Shown piece by piece: positions 20,123 to 30,108 of a stretch of 64,000 bases of DNA. This DNA is from Aureimonas sp. AU20 (GTDB lineage Bacteria > Pseudomonadota > Alphaproteobacteria > Rhizobiales > Rhizobiaceae). The position numbers and the translations under genes were made by a program. The first letter of the stretch is position 1, and each line of letters opens with the position of its first letter. Under the pieces are notes generated by a model. That model was not told the origin of the DNA. It was given only the letters and a program-made list of their open reading frames with translations, and ran no database searches. The stretch covers positions 3,534,001 through 3,598,000 of the forward strand of contig NZ_CP006367.1 of the NCBI RefSeq assembly GCF_001442755.1, written 5' to 3'.

Positions 20123-21109
20123 ATGAGTGCAGCGGAACTGGAAGTGGCGAACCTCCCCGACGCCATGATCTCCGTCCGCGAGACCTTCGGTTTCGAGAGC
20201 GACCTGAAGGTGCCCGGTTTCAGCAAGTTCGACCCGCACGTTCCCGAGATCGACCCGGACTACCTGTTCGACAAGCAGACGACGCTGGCGATCCTGGCGG
20301 GCTTCGCCAAGAACCGGCGCGTCATGGTCTCGGGCTCGCACGGCACGGGCAAGTCGACCCATATCGAGCAGGTGGCGGCGCGGCTGAACTGGCCCTGCGT
20401 GCGCGTCAACCTCGACAGCCACGTCTCGCGCATCGATCTCGTCGGCAAGGACGCGATCACGGTTCGCGAGGGCAAGCAGGTCACCGAGTTCCGCGACGGC
20501 ATCCTGCCGTGGGCCTACCAGAACAATGTCGCGCTGGTGTTCGACGAATACGACGCCGGACGGCCGGACGTCATGTTCGTGATCCAGCGCGTTCTGGAAT
20601 CCTCGGGCCGCCTGACGCTGCTCGATCAGGCGCGCGTCATCCGGCCGCACCCCGCATTCCGCCTCTTCGCCACCGCCAACACGGTGGGCCTCGGCGACAC
20701 GACCGGCCTCTACCACGGCACGCAGCAGATCAATCAGGCGCAAATGGACCGCTGGTCCATCGTCACCGTCCTGAACTACCTGCCGCACGACAACGAGGTC
20801 GGCATCGTCCTGGCCAAGGCCAAGCATTTCCAGACCGATAAGGGTCGCGGGCAGGTCTCGAAGATGGTGCGCGTCGCCGATCTCACGCGCTCGGCCTTCC
20901 GCAACGGCGATCTCTCCACCGTGATGAGCCCGCGCACGGTCATCACCTGGGCCGAGAATGCCGAGATCTTCGGTGATATCGGCTTCGCCTTCCGGCTGAC
21001 CTTCCTCAACAAGTGCGACGATCTGGAGCGGCCGCTCGTGGCCGAGTTCTACCAGCGCGCCTTCGGCGAGGACCTGCCGGAATCGGCCGCCAACCTGGTG
21101 CTCGACTGA
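20123..21109 (+). CDS. cobS: Aerobic cobaltochelatase subunit CobS
   Basis: This 328-residue AAA+ ATPase is part of the CobNST complex that inserts cobalt into hydrogenobyrinate a,c-diamide in aerobic cobalamin synthesis. Walker A is GSHGTGKST (71-79) and Walker B is [15 protein letters not shown] ribosome site at 20114-20118 sits just before two adjacent ATGs at 20120 and 20123; the second has better spacing, and homologues start near here rather than at 20066. cobT follows after 4 bp. cobN is not in the window. Confidence 0.96.
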   Translation: MSAAELEVANLPDAMISVRETFGFESDLKVPGFSKFDPHVPEIDPDYLFDKQTTLAILAGFAKNRRVMVSGSHGTGKSTHIEQVAARLNWPCVRVNLDSHVSRIDLVGKDAITVREGKQVTEFRDGILPWAYQNNVALVFDEYDAGRPDVMFVIQRVLESSGRLTLLDQARVIRPHPAFRLFATANTVGLGDTTGLYHGTQQINQAQMDRWSIVTVLNYLPHDNEVGIVLAKAKHFQTDKGRGQVSKMVRVADLTRSAFRNGDLSTVMSPRTVITWAENAEIFGDIGFAFRLTFLNKCDDLERPLVAEFYQRAFGEDLPESAANLVLD

Positions 21110-21113
21110 TCCC

Positions 21114-23018
21114 ATGGCGCGCCCCGGAGACAATTCCGCCAAGGGGCAGCGCCCCAAGACGCCGGACCGCGAGCCTTTCCGCCGGGCCGTGGCAGGCTGC
21201 ATGCGCGCCATCTCGGGCGATGCCGAGCTCGAGGTCACCTATGGCAACGAGCGGCCGGGCCTGACGGGCGAGCGTGCGCGCCTGCCCGAACTGCCCAAGC
21301 GCGCCGGCCAGACCGAGGTGGCCGTGGTGCGCGGCCTGTCCGACGCGATGGCCCTGCGCAAGGCGCGCCACGACGCGCGCATCCACGCCACGCTTTCGCC
21401 CGACGGGCGCGGCGCGCGGGCCGTGTTCGACGCGGTCGAGCAGGCGCGGTGCGAAGCGATCGGCGCCAACGCCATGCCGGGCGTTGCAGACAATCTGGCC
21501 TCCATGCTGGAGGACAAGTATCTTCGCACCAACCTCTCCGAGGTGACGGACCGCGCCGAGGCGCCACTGGAGGACGCCGTGGCGCTTCTGGTACGCGAGC
21601 ACCTGACCGGGCGCCCCGTGCCGGCCAGCGCGCGGGCGATCGTCGATGTCTGGCGCGACTGGATCGACGAGAAGGCCGGCGCCAAGTTCGAGCGGCTGGG
21701 CGAGACGATCGAGGACCAGCGCCTCTTCGCGCGCGCGCTGCGCGACATGCTCGTCTCCATGGAGATGGCCGAGGAGTTGGCGGACGAGGCGGACGAATCC
21801 GACGAGGAGACGCCCGAGGAGGCCGGCGACAACCAGTCCCGCGACCAAGAGGACAGCGGCGCCGAGAAGGAAGCCGGCCAGGACGAGGCCGAGCCGCAGG
21901 AAGCCGAGGGCGAGGCCGAAAGCGAGGACGCCAGCGAGGCCGAGACCTCCGAGCAGACCAGCGACGAGCCGACCGAAGAGGAGGACGTCGATTCCGAGAC
22001 GCCCGGCGAGTCGCGCCGGCCGAACCAAGCCCTGCCGCGCGACGTCGGAGACACCGACTATCAGGTGTTCGACGAGAGCTTCGACGAGACCGTGGGCGCC
22101 GAGGAGCTTTGCGACGAGGCCGAGCTCGACCGGCTGCGCTCCTTCCTCGACAAGCAGCTCGCCTCGCTTCAGGGCGCGGTCGGGCGGCTGGCCAACCGGC
22201 TGCAGCGCCGCCTCATGGCGCAGCAGAACCGTTCTTGGGACTTCGACCTCGAAGAGGGCTATCTCGACACCGCGCGCCTGACGCGCCTCGTCACCGATCC
22301 GCTGCAGCCGCTCTCCTTCAAGATGGAGCGCGACACCGACTTCCGCGACACGATCGTGACGCTCCTCATCGACAATTCCGGCTCGATGCGCGGGCGGCCG
22401 ATCACGGTCGCCGCCACCTGCGCCGACATCCTGGCCCGCACGCTGGAGCGCTGCGGCGTGAAGGTCGAGGTGCTGGGTTTCACGACGCGGGCCTGGAAGG
22501 GCGGCCAGTCGCGCGAGGCGTGGCTGAAGGCCGGCAAGCCGCAGCGGCCGGGCCGGCTCAACGACTTGCGGCACATCGTCTATAAGTCGGCCGACGCGCC
22601 CTGGCGGCGTGCCCGGCGCAATCTCGGCCTGATGATGCGCGAAGGGCTGCTCAAGGAGAATATCGACGGCGAGGCGCTGATCTGGGCGCACAACCGCCTG
22701 CTCGGACGGCCGGAGCAGCGGCGTATCCTGATGATGATCTCGGACGGCGCGCCGGTGGACGATTCCACGCTCTCGGTGAACCCCGGCAATTATCTGGAGC
22801 GGCACCTGCGCGCGGTGATCGAAGAGATCGAGACCCGCTCGCCGGTGGAACTGCTCGCCATCGGCATCGGCCACGACGTGACGCGCTACTACCGCCGCGC
22901 CGTCACGATCTCGGACGCCGAGGAACTGGCCGGCGCGATGACCGAGCAGCTCGCCGCCCTGTTCGAGGACGAGGGGGCGATGCCGACCGGGCGACGGCGC
23001 GCCGCCGGCCGCAGGTGA
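21114..23018 (+). CDS. cobT: Aerobic cobaltochelatase subunit CobT
   Basis: This 634-residue partner of CobS has an N-terminal domain, a long Asp/Glu-rich low-complexity stretch (about residues 215-300) and a C-terminal von Willebrand A domain whose MIDAS motif DNSGSM begins at D420. CobST hexamers act as the ATP-driven chaperone of CobN. The 4-bp gap to cobS and the GTGA overlap with the following gene show one transcript. Together with the PduO-type adenosyltransferase at 57.9 kb this indicates cobalamin synthesis. Confidence 0.96.
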   Translation: MARPGDNSAKGQRPKTPDREPFRRAVAGCMRAISGDAELEVTYGNERPGLTGERARLPELPKRAGQTEVAVVRGLSDAMALRKARHDARIHATLSPDGRGARAVFDAVEQARCEAIGANAMPGVADNLASMLEDKYLRTNLSEVTDRAEAPLEDAVALLVREHLTGRPVPASARAIVDVWRDWIDEKAGAKFERLGETIEDQRLFARALRDMLVSMEMAEELADEADESDEETPEEAGDNQSRDQEDSGAEKEAGQDEAEPQEAEGEAESEDASEAETSEQTSDEPTEEEDVDSETPGESRRPNQALPRDVGDTDYQVFDESFDETVGAEELCDEAELDRLRSFLDKQLASLQGAVGRLANRLQRRLMAQQNRSWDFDLEEGYLDTARLTRLVTDPLQPLSFKMERDTDFRDTIVTLLIDNSGSMRGRPITVAATCADILARTLERCGVKVEVLGFTTRAWKGGQSREAWLKAGKPQRPGRLNDLRHIVYKSADAPWRRARRNLGLMMREGLLKENIDGEALIWAHNRLLGRPEQRRILMMISDGAPVDDSTLSVNPGNYLERHLRAVIEEIETRSPVELLAIGIGHDVTRYYRRAVTISDAEELAGAMTEQLAALFEDEGAMPTGRRRAAGRR

Positions 23019-24040
23019 AGCGCGCGCGGCTTCGCGCCGCCGCGGCTCTTCTGCTTCTCCTGCCGCTCGGCCCCGCCGGCGCGGCGGCAGGGCCAACGAA
23101 CGTCACGGCCAACCCGATCCCCCAGTTCCGCATCGGCTCGCCCGAGACGCGCTTCGGCCAACTCGATTATCTCGGCGGCTTCAGCTACCGCTCGAGCGAC
23201 CGACGGCTGGAAGGCGTTTCGGCCATCCGAATGCGCGAGGGCGGGCAGCGCTTTCTCGCGGTCACCGACACCGGCTTCTGGTTTCGCGGCGCGATCCGGC
23301 GCGACGGGGAAGGCCGGCCGATCGGCATCGAGGATGCCGAGATGGCCCCGATCCTCGATCGTCTAGGCCGCCCTTCCGCGCGCAAGGGCGATGCCGACGC
23401 CGAAGGCCTGGCGCTGGACGGCGATCACGCCCTCGTTTCCTTCGAGCGTGACGCACGGATCGAGCGCTTCGACGCCGACCGCCCGGAGCGCGGCACGCCC
23501 GTTCCCCTGCCGATCCCGAAGCGCGAGCTGCGCTCCAATGGCGGGCTGGAGACGATCGCCGTCTCGCCCCGCTCCTCGCCCCTGAAGGGCGCGGCCATCA
23601 TCGTGGCGGAACAGTCGGTCGATGCTGAAGGAAATCTCCTTGCGGCGATCCTGGGGCTGGGGACGAAGGGCCTGTTCACGGTGCGAAAGGACGCGGTCTG
23701 GTCGGCGACCGACGGCGCCTTCCTGGCGAATGGCGACTTCCTGCTCCTGGAGCGGCGCTACGAGGGCTTCGGGCGCATCGGCATGCGCATCAGGCGCATC
23801 GCGTCCGAAATGATCCGCCCTGGAGCGCTGGCGGACGGGCCGGTCATCATGGAAGCCGATTTCGGCAACGAGATCGACAATATGGAAGGGCTCGACGTCT
23901 GGACCAACGCGGCGGGCGAGACGATCCTCAGCCTCGTGTCGGACGACAACGGCTCATTCTTCCAGCGCAATCTCTACCTGGAATTTCACCTGCGCGAGAG
24001 CGGCGAGGCGAGCTTGCCGAATGAGGGCCGGACGCGCTGA
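23015..24040 (+). CDS. Secreted protein with phytase-esterase-like beta-propeller domain
   Basis: This 341-residue protein has an N-terminal Sec signal (about 1-25) followed by the domain called esterase-like activity of phytase: [38 protein letters not shown] and DNMEGLDVW are characteristic. The biochemical activity is unproven. It starts with GTG at 23015, whose last two bases overlap the TGA of cobT, so its translation is coupled to cobST. It is convergent with yhhQ, ending 24 bp from it. Confidence 0.83.
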   Translation: MKRARLRAAAALLLLLPLGPAGAAAGPTNVTANPIPQFRIGSPETRFGQLDYLGGFSYRSSDRRLEGVSAIRMREGGQRFLAVTDTGFWFRGAIRRDGEGRPIGIEDAEMAPILDRLGRPSARKGDADAEGLALDGDHALVSFERDARIERFDADRPERGTPVPLPIPKRELRSNGGLETIAVSPRSSPLKGAAIIVAEQSVDAEGNLLAAILGLGTKGLFTVRKDAVWSATDGAFLANGDFLLLERRYEGFGRIGMRIRRIASEMIRPGALADGPVIMEADFGNEIDNMEGLDVWTNAAGETILSLVSDDNGSFFQRNLYLEFHLRESGEASLPNEGRTR

Positions 24041-24063
24041 ACGCGCCCGGCTTCACTCATGCA

Positions 24064-24756
24064 TCAGGCCGTGGCGGGCGCGGCGTCGCGATAGGGCAGG
24101 ACGCTGTTGATCACCACGCGGTACGGCACGAGGCCGAACACGGCGATCGCGAGCTTCACGCCGAAATCGCCCAGCGCCCAGGAGAGCCAGCGCGGCGCGT
24201 CCACCGACAGAAGCCCGAAGAGCGGCGCGTGCTCCAGCGAGAAGGCGTCGTTCGGCCCGAGGAAGACGAAGAGCGGCGCGAAGGCGAGCGTGAAGAAGGT
24301 CAGCGTGTCCAGCACCGTGCCGAGAATGCCGCTGGCGAGCGGCGCCTTCCACCACGACAGCCGACGCAGGCGGTTGAAGACGAGAATGTCGAGAAGCTGC
24401 GCCATCAGGAAGGCCGTGCCGCTGGCCAGCGCAATGCGGAGGATACGACCCGCCTCCGTTTCGAAGGGTACGAGGCCGAGCCGATAGAGAATCGGCGGAA
24501 ACAAGACCGAACTGACGACGGCCATGAGAAAGCCGAGATAGACCACGCGGCGCGCCATGGACGGGCCATAGAGCCGGTTGTTCACGTCCGTCACGATGAA
24601 GGCGAAGGGATAGACGAAGGCGCCCCAGGTCAGGAGATCAGCCAGCTGAAGCGGCCCGACCTGCCCCTGCACGGGGAACTGCACGGAGACGTTGGAAAAG
24701 AGCACGATGATCGTCATGGCGATCACCGGCAGCACGTAGCGGCGCGAAGGATTCAC
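24064..24756 (-). CDS. yhhQ: Queuosine precursor transporter (YhhQ family)
   Basis: This 230-residue membrane protein of COG1738 imports queuosine precursors such as preQ0/preQ1. Signatures are the N-terminal VIAMTIIVLFSNV, the DLLTWGAFVYPFAFIVTDVNNRLYG stretch around residues 40-65, and six or so hydrophobic helices. There is no usable ATG; a GTG at 24756 is preceded by UGGA at a spacing of 8 nt. A longer frame upstream has no family similarity and would cover a structured leader that looks like a preQ1-I riboswitch. Confidence 0.88.
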   Translation of the reverse strand: MNPSRRYVLPVIAMTIIVLFSNVSVQFPVQGQVGPLQLADLLTWGAFVYPFAFIVTDVNNRLYGPSMARRVVYLGFLMAVVSSVLFPPILYRLGLVPFETEAGRILRIALASGTAFLMAQLLDILVFNRLRRLSWWKAPLASGILGTVLDTLTFFTLAFAPLFVFLGPNDAFSLEHAPLFGLLSVDAPRWLSWALGDFGVKLAIAVFGLVPYRVVINSVLPYRDAAPATA

Positions 24757-24762
24757 GGCTTT

Positions 24763-24796
24763 GGTCCATTTTTTTAGGCTGGGGTATGGCACCAGC
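24763..24796 (-). promoter_or_regulatory. Candidate preQ1-I riboswitch upstream of yhhQ
   Basis: On the minus strand GCUGG and CCAGC form a 5-bp stem around the 9-nt loop UGCCAUACC, followed by an A-rich tail (CUAAAAAAA) and UGGACC. CCA in the loop can pair with UGG in the tail, giving the H-type pseudoknot of preQ1-I aptamers; the Thermoanaerobacter aptamer has a similar CUGGG...CCCAG stem. The tail UGGA is also the probable Shine-Dalgarno of the GTG start, so ligand binding would hide the ribosome site. The gene is a queuosine-precursor transporter, which fits. Confidence 0.62.
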
Positions 24797-24889
24797 GATC
24801 GGATCGGGGAGCCCCGGACGAAGCCGGGACGGCGGGCGGCGGCGGGACGCGATGCTCTCAAATAAGAGAAACGTCCCCTCTAAACGGCA

Positions 24890-24917
24890 AAAGCGCCATC
24901 GCGGACGATGGCGCTTT
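24890..24917 (-). terminator. Intrinsic terminator of rpmB
   Basis: AAAGCGCCATCG and CGATGGCGCTTT form a perfect 12-bp stem with a 4-nt loop and a T-run on the minus strand, 26 bp after the rpmB stop codon. Confidence 0.88.
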
Positions 24918-24943
24918 CCGAACGATCCCTTAGGATCGAAACC

Positions 24944-25243
24944 TTAGGCGGCCTGCACTTCGCTGGCGATCTTCTTGGCGATCTGGCGCTTGAGAAGACG
25001 GGCGCGGTGCGACAGCTCGAGCTCGTTGGCCTTGGCCAGGAAGGCGTCGAGACCGCCGCGATGCTCGACCGAGCGCAGGGCATGGGCCGAAACGCGGAGG
25101 CGGAAACGCTGGCCGAGCGCGTCGGAGATCAGCGTGACCTGGCACAGGTTCGGCAGGAAGCGACGACGCGTCTTGTTGTTCGCGTGGCTGACATTGTTAC
25201 CGGTCAGGACGGCCTTGCCGGTCAGTTCGCAAGCGCGCGACAT
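24944..25243 (-). CDS. rpmB: 50S ribosomal protein L28
   Basis: This 99-residue L28 has the standard alphaproteobacterial N-terminus [20 protein letters not shown] and the [10 protein letters not shown] segment. It lacks zinc-binding cysteine pairs, so it is the C-minus form. The ATG at 25243 matches the family; five more codons upstream are open but unlikely. It is followed by a strong terminator. The 305 bp between it and the DUF3108 gene (25244-25548) hold the divergent promoters and no recognisable gene. Confidence 0.97.
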   Translation of the reverse strand: MSRACELTGKAVLTGNNVSHANNKTRRRFLPNLCQVTLISDALGQRFRLRVSAHALRSVEHRGGLDAFLAKANELELSHRARLLKRQIAKKIASEVQAA

Positions 25244-25548
25244 GGGATCACCTTTCAAACAATCGATACGGCCTTGCGGGGCGCGCCGCCGCCGGACGGC
25301 AGCGCGATCATCGACCCCATGGCATGATCGGAAAATCGAGGGTTCCTATAGTCGCGGGACGCCGCCGCGTCAACCCGCCGCCATAAAGCGGTGCAATGGA
25401 TTGACCTTCCTGCTCTTCTCCCCTCGCCCGCCTACCGCGCCTCCTCTCCTCGTTGTGAGAAGACCGGGGCGCTTCCCTGATCGACACTGGCCGAAGCCCC
25501 TGCCCAGGAGCCCCCGGCCAAGAAGGCCGCTCAGCCCAAGGACCCTTC

Positions 25549-26325
25549 ATGCTGCCACGACTCGCCTTGTTTCTGATCGCGCTTCTCGCCGCCTTGCCGG
25601 CGCGGGCGGACGACGTGCTCCAGACGGATTATCGCATTTCCCTGATCGGCCTGCCGGTTGGCCGCGCCCATTTCGAAACCCGCCTGTCGCCGACTCGCTA
25701 CAGCGTGTCGGGCACCCTGTCTTCGGCGGGCCTTGCGGAACTTGTCTCATCCACGCGTGGCACGAGTTCGGTCTCGGGCCGCATCCGGCCCGACCGGCTC
25801 CTGGCCGAGCGCTACCGCCTGCAATACACGAGCGACAAGAAGTCCTGGCGCGCCGACGTGCGCTTTTCCGGCGGGCGCGCCCTGTCCTCAGAGGTCGCGC
25901 CGCCCGCGCCCTCCCCGCCGCCCTCGGACTTCATTCCGGTCAAGCCCGCGCAGCTTGCCAACGCGGTCGATCCGCTGGGCGGGCTGATGCTGAAGCCGGG
26001 CAGCGATCCGGCCTCGGTTTGCCGGCAGACCGCGCCCTTCTACGACGGCTGGTCCCGCCTCGACCTCGTTCTGTCGCCCGGCGACGGCGCGCAGGATTTC
26101 ACGGCCGACGGGTTCACCGGCAAGGCCATCGCCTGCAACGCCCGCATCCGGCCCGTGTCGGGCTATCGCACCTCGTCCAACGGGCTGAAATACCTGCGCG
26201 ATCGCACGATCCAACTCTGGTTCGCCGAGGTGCGGGACAGCGGCATCTACGCCCCCGTCTATGTCCGCATCCCGACGCAGGTCGGGCCGCTGACGCTGAC
26301 GGCCACGCGATTCGCCAAGCCTTAG
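25549..26325 (+). CDS. DUF3108 domain secreted protein
   Basis: This 258-residue protein has a Sec signal peptide (residues 1-20, ARA cleavage before DDVLQ) and a DUF3108 domain: YRISLIGLPVGRAHFETRL at the start and YLRDRTIQLWFAEVRDSGIYAPVYVRI near the end. It is predicted periplasmic; the function is unknown. Its position next to rpmB is conserved in Rhizobiales. It is convergent with the PhzF gene. Confidence 0.85.
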   Translation: MLPRLALFLIALLAALPARADDVLQTDYRISLIGLPVGRAHFETRLSPTRYSVSGTLSSAGLAELVSSTRGTSSVSGRIRPDRLLAERYRLQYTSDKKSWRADVRFSGGRALSSEVAPPAPSPPPSDFIPVKPAQLANAVDPLGGLMLKPGSDPASVCRQTAPFYDGWSRLDLVLSPGDGAQDFTADGFTGKAIACNARIRPVSGYRTSSNGLKYLRDRTIQLWFAEVRDSGIYAPVYVRIPTQVGPLTLTATRFAKP

Positions 26326-26377
26326 AAGCCGGGACAAAACCTGCCAGGCTGGGCTGGCCGGGTCTCGTCCCGAGTTC

Positions 26378-27211
26378 TCAGAATTCCAGCGTGCCTTCGA
26401 TCAGGATCCGCACGTCGCCGCCGATCATCACGTCCGATCCGCGCGGGCTTACATGGACGCGGCCGTGCCGGCCGATGCGCGTTCCCTGCGCGGCGACATA
26501 GGGCGCGTCCAGCCGGCCCTCCGCCTGAAGCCAGCAGGCGATGGCGGCGTTGAGCGAGCCGGTGATCGGGTCCTCCTTGATGCCGTGCCAGATGTCGATC
26601 ATGCGCACCTCGACATCGGCCTCGCTGCCCGCCGGGTGGGCGCCGAGAAGGCCGATCGCCCGCTCCTCGGGGAAGCTCGCGCCGGTGGCGTCGGCGGCGA
26701 GAACGGCGGCGGCATCGCGCAGCTCCAGGAACTCCCAGACCGGGCCGTTGGTCAGAAGCGCCGAGCGCAGGACATCGGCGGGGTCGATGCGCAGGGCCTT
26801 CACGGCCGAGTCCAGCCGCGCGGCGTCCAGCGGCTCGACGCGGGTCGGCGGCGCGACGAAGGCCGGCCGCTCGCCCGAAACGTCGATCTCGATCAACCCG
26901 ACAGCGCATTCCTGCCGAACCACGCCGGGTGTCCTGGGCCGACCTCCCGCGTGAAGCCAGCTCATGCAGCTGCCGAGCGTCGGATGGCCGGCGAACGGCA
27001 GTTCGCGACTCGTGGTGAAGATGCGCACGCGATAGTCGGCTTCGGCGTCGGTCGGTGGAAGAAGGAAGGTCGTCTCGGCCAGATTGGTCCAGACCGCGAA
27101 ACGCTGCATCGCCTCGTCCGACAGGCCCTCCCCATCCAGCACCACGGCAAGGCCGTTGCCCCGCGTGGGCAGGTGAGAAAACACGTCGCACTGGATGAAA
27201 CGCCGTTGCAT
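26378..27211 (-). CDS. PhzF family isomerase-like protein
   Basis: This 277-residue protein of the PhzF/diaminopimelate-epimerase-fold family has the conserved NLAETTFL motif with the catalytic-type glutamate E46, the RIFTTSRELPFAGHPTLGS segment and the second-domain DPITGSLNAAIACWL. No phenazine genes are nearby, so the substrate is unknown. The ATG at 27211 gives the usual N-terminus MQRRFIQCDVF. It is divergent from the serralysin-like gene across 213 bp. Confidence 0.88.
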   Translation of the reverse strand: MQRRFIQCDVFSHLPTRGNGLAVVLDGEGLSDEAMQRFAVWTNLAETTFLLPPTDAEADYRVRIFTTSRELPFAGHPTLGSCMSWLHAGGRPRTPGVVRQECAVGLIEIDVSGERPAFVAPPTRVEPLDAARLDSAVKALRIDPADVLRSALLTNGPVWEFLELRDAAAVLAADATGASFPEERAIGLLGAHPAGSEADVEVRMIDIWHGIKEDPITGSLNAAIACWLQAEGRLDAPYVAAQGTRIGRHGRVHVSPRGSDVMIGGDVRILIEGTLEF

Positions 27212-27424
27212 GGCCGATTCCCGATTCGTTAGATGATGAGGGAAGACTATCGCATCTTGTCGCAGGCGGCAGCCATCGGGCCCCATTCCACACGCTCAAA
27301 GCGAAGGGGCAATGGAACGAACCCGCATGGTCACGCTGGCGCAGGGGAGCTAAGCGTAGGATGAGCGCAACCTAGAGGCCGTGCTCCCCATCGGCCGATC
27401 CATTCGGAAGGCGAAACGACGAGC

Positions 27425-29479
27425 ATGTGCGTCCTGTGCGGCAATCTTCTCCATCAGGCGTCCGGCGCTCTCGCCGGCGATCTCTCGTTTCAGGCGCTCG
27501 GAAATGCCGATCGCGGCGGCACCGCCTCCAATGGCAAGCCGTCGCTGGCATCGGACGCGGCCGGTGCGCAGATCGGCCGCTACGACTTGACATGGAACGG
27601 CCAAGGCGCGGGCGCCCTCGGAAAGGCGGCCAACCTCACCTACGACTTTCGCACCGTGGCGCCGAGCCAGATGCCGGGCGACACGAGCGGCTTCTCCGCC
27701 TTCACGCCGCAACAGGCCGCCCAGGCCGAGATCGCGCTCCAGTCGTGGGCCGATGTCGCCAACCTGACGTTCAAGCATGTCAGCGCAGGCGCGGCGACGA
27801 AGGCGGGCGCGGCCGACAGCGCGCAGATCCTGTTCGGCAACTATAGCAGCGGCATGGCGGGGGCTGCGGCCTTTACGTATCTCCCCGCCAACGCCGGCAA
27901 GTCCAATCTCGACGGCGACGGCTGGTACAACTCGTCCTATGGCTACAACACCAGCCCGGAAAATCTGGCCTTCGGGCGCTACGTGCTGACGCACGAGATC
28001 GGCCACGCGCTCGGCCTCGCCCATCCCGGCGACTACAATGTCGGCACCGGCACCCCGACCTATGCCTCGAGCGCGGTGTATTACGAGGATTCCGGCCAGT
28101 ACACGATCATGAGCTACTGGTCGGAGATGGAGACGGGCGCCAATTTCGGCGGCGCCGATCCCTCCTCGCCGATGATGGACGACATCAGCGCCATTCAGCG
28201 CCTCTACGGCGCCAACATGAACACCCGCACGGGCAACGACACCTACGGCTTCCATTCCAACACGGGGCGCGACTTCTTCTCGGCCGCGAGCGCCAGCTCG
28301 AAGTTGGTCTTCTCGGTCTGGGACGCGGGCGGGCAGGACACGTTCGACTTTTCGCTCTACACGCAGAATCAGGTGATCGACCTGCGTGACGGCTCCTTCT
28401 CGAATGTCGGCGGTCTCGTCGCCAATGTCTCGATCGCGCGCGGGGTCGTGATCGAAAACGCGCTCGGCGGCGCGGGGGACGATCGGATCATCGGCAACGC
28501 GGCCGACAACGTCCTACGCGGCAACGCCGGCAACGACATCCTGATCGGCGGCGGCGGGAACGACACGCTGGACGGCGGCGCGGGCATGGACACGGCGGTG
28601 TTCTCGGGCACCCTCGCCAGCTACGTGCATCAGCTGGCGATGAACGCGACGGTTATCCTGCACGAGAACGGGGCGACGGATCGGGCTCAGTCCGTGGAGC
28701 GCTTCGAGTTTTCCGACGGCGCGGTGCGGCTCGACGCCAGCCAGCCGCTGTTCGATCCGTTCTTCTACCTGAAGACCCAGCGCGACGTTTACGCCTCGGG
28801 CTCGGACGCGCTCGCCCATTTCCAAAGTTACGGCGCGCGCGAGGGGCGCGATCCCAACGCCTATTTCAGCGTGTCGGGCTATCTCGCGGCCAATCGCGAC
28901 GTGGCGGCGGCGGGGGCCGATCCGCTCCGGCATTTCGCCGCCTTCGGCCAGAAGGAAGGGCGCGATCCCTCGCTCGCTTTCGACGTCAAGCTCTATCTCA
29001 AATTCAACCCGGACGTCGCGGCCTCCGGCATGGGTGCGCTCGAGCACTTCCTCCTGGCGGGGAAGGCCGAAGGGCGGGCGAGCTACAAGATGATCGGCGA
29101 CGGGTTGGGCGCGGACGGGTTCGACGCGACCTATTATCTCTTTGCCAACCCGGACGTCGCCGCCGCCCATGTGGACCCTCGTCAGCACTACACCACGAGC
29201 GGCTACCTCGAAGGGCGCAAGCCCAACGCCTTGTTCGACACGCGCTTCTACCTGAAGACCAATCCCGACGTCGCCGCCGCGCATGTCGACCCGCTCGCCC
29301 ATTACAACGCGAGCGGCTGGCGCGAAGGGCGCGACCCCGCCGCCGCCTTCCACACGGCGGACTATCTCTCCAAGAACACGGACGTGGCGCTCGCGGGCAT
29401 CAACCCGATGGACCACTATCTCGCCAGCGGCATCTATGAAGGCCGCGGGATCGCCGACTTCAGCGCCATGATCTCCTGA
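27425..29479 (+). CDS. Serralysin-like RTX zinc metalloprotease with C-terminal 38-residue repeats
   Basis: This 684-residue M10B (serralysin) peptidase has no Sec signal, as expected for type I secretion. The zinc site is HEIGHALGLAH (H190, E191, H194, H200) and the Met-turn is at M229 in IMSYWSE. RTX calcium repeats (GNAGNDILIGGGGNDTLDGG) begin at about 366. From about 440 to the end come six 38-residue repeats. No prtDEF-like exporter or inhibitor gene is in the window. The substrate is unknown; it is likely an extracellular protease. Confidence 0.9.
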   Translation: MCVLCGNLLHQASGALAGDLSFQALGNADRGGTASNGKPSLASDAAGAQIGRYDLTWNGQGAGALGKAANLTYDFRTVAPSQMPGDTSGFSAFTPQQAAQAEIALQSWADVANLTFKHVSAGAATKAGAADSAQILFGNYSSGMAGAAAFTYLPANAGKSNLDGDGWYNSSYGYNTSPENLAFGRYVLTHEIGHALGLAHPGDYNVGTGTPTYASSAVYYEDSGQYTIMSYWSEMETGANFGGADPSSPMMDDISAIQRLYGANMNTRTGNDTYGFHSNTGRDFFSAASASSKLVFSVWDAGGQDTFDFSLYTQNQVIDLRDGSFSNVGGLVANVSIARGVVIENALGGAGDDRIIGNAADNVLRGNAGNDILIGGGGNDTLDGGAGMDTAVFSGTLASYVHQLAMNATVILHENGATDRAQSVERFEFSDGAVRLDASQPLFDPFFYLKTQRDVYASGSDALAHFQSYGAREGRDPNAYFSVSGYLAANRDVAAAGADPLRHFAAFGQKEGRDPSLAFDVKLYLKFNPDVAASGMGALEHFLLAGKAEGRASYKMIGDGLGADGFDATYYLFANPDVAAAHVDPRQHYTTSGYLEGRKPNALFDTRFYLKTNPDVAAAHVDPLAHYNASGWREGRDPAAAFHTADYLSKNTDVALAGINPMDHYLASGIYEGRGIADFSAMIS
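28745..29470 (+). repeat. Six-copy protein repeat (FDxxxYLxxNPDVAAAxxDPLxHY)
   Basis: Six consecutive units of about 38 codons follow the pattern FD-x3-YL-x2-NPDVAAA-x2-DPL-x-HY-x3-G-x2-EGRDP. Unit 3 carries an extra 9 or so residues. Units 4 and 5 are close at DNA level too, suggesting recent duplication. The repeat is seen in other large secreted alphaproteobacterial proteins, but its function is not established. Confidence 0.88.
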
Positions 29480-29576
29480 CGTCCAGGCGCGGCTGCGACA
29501 CGCCGCCGCGCCGCGCATCCGGGAAACACCGAGACCGTTGGGTGGCCAAGGAACCACCGACACTCGGGAGACCCCC

Positions 29577-30092
29577 ATGTCCACCACGGCTGAGCATACC
29601 GACCCCAAGCTTTGGGAGAAGGTCAAGGAAAAGGTCACGAAGGGCGCCAAGGGCGGCAAGCCCGGCCAATGGTCCGCCCGCAAGGCGCAGATGGCGACCG
29701 CCGAATACGAGCGCGAGGGCGGCGGCTTCAAGGGCGAGAAGCGCAAGGACAACAGTCTGAAGCAATGGCAGGAAGAGGACTGGGGCACCAAGTCCGGCAA
29801 GAAGAGCGGCGAGACCGGCGAGCGCTATCTGCCGAAGGAAGCCCGCAAAGCGCTCTCGGACGACGAGTACAAGAAGACGAGCGACAAGAAGCGCCGCGAC
29901 ACGAAAAAGGGCAAGCAGCACTCCGCCCAGCCCAAAGACGTGGCCGAGAAAACGGCGGCGCACCGCGACAAGGGCGGCAAGGCGGCGGGCGATCGCAGCA
30001 AGGCCGAGCTCTATGCTGAAGCCAAGAAGCGCGACATCCCCAACCGCTCCAAGATGAGCAAGGCCGAGCTGGAAAAGGCGCTCGCGCACTGA
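29577..30092 (+). CDS. Lysine-rich protein with C-terminal SAP/Rho-N-like helix pair
   Basis: This 171-residue, very lysine-rich protein has two recognisable parts: an N-terminal DUF5872-like block (LWEKVKEKVTKGAKGGKPGQWSARKAQ at about 11-37, then WQEEDWGTKSG and RYLPKEARKALS) and a C-terminal SKAELYAEAKKRDIPNRSKMSKAELEKAL that looks like a SAP or Rho N-terminal helix-extended-loop-helix. A nucleic-acid-binding role is plausible but unproven. The ATG at 29577 has better context than the one at 29538. Repeat R3 starts 17 bp downstream. Confidence 0.8.
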   Translation: MSTTAEHTDPKLWEKVKEKVTKGAKGGKPGQWSARKAQMATAEYEREGGGFKGEKRKDNSLKQWQEEDWGTKSGKKSGETGERYLPKEARKALSDDEYKKTSDKKRRDTKKGKQHSAQPKDVAEKTAAHRDKGGKAAGDRSKAELYAEAKKRDIPNRSKMSKAELEKALAH

Positions 30093-30108
30093 ACTGCATG
30101 TGAAAGCC

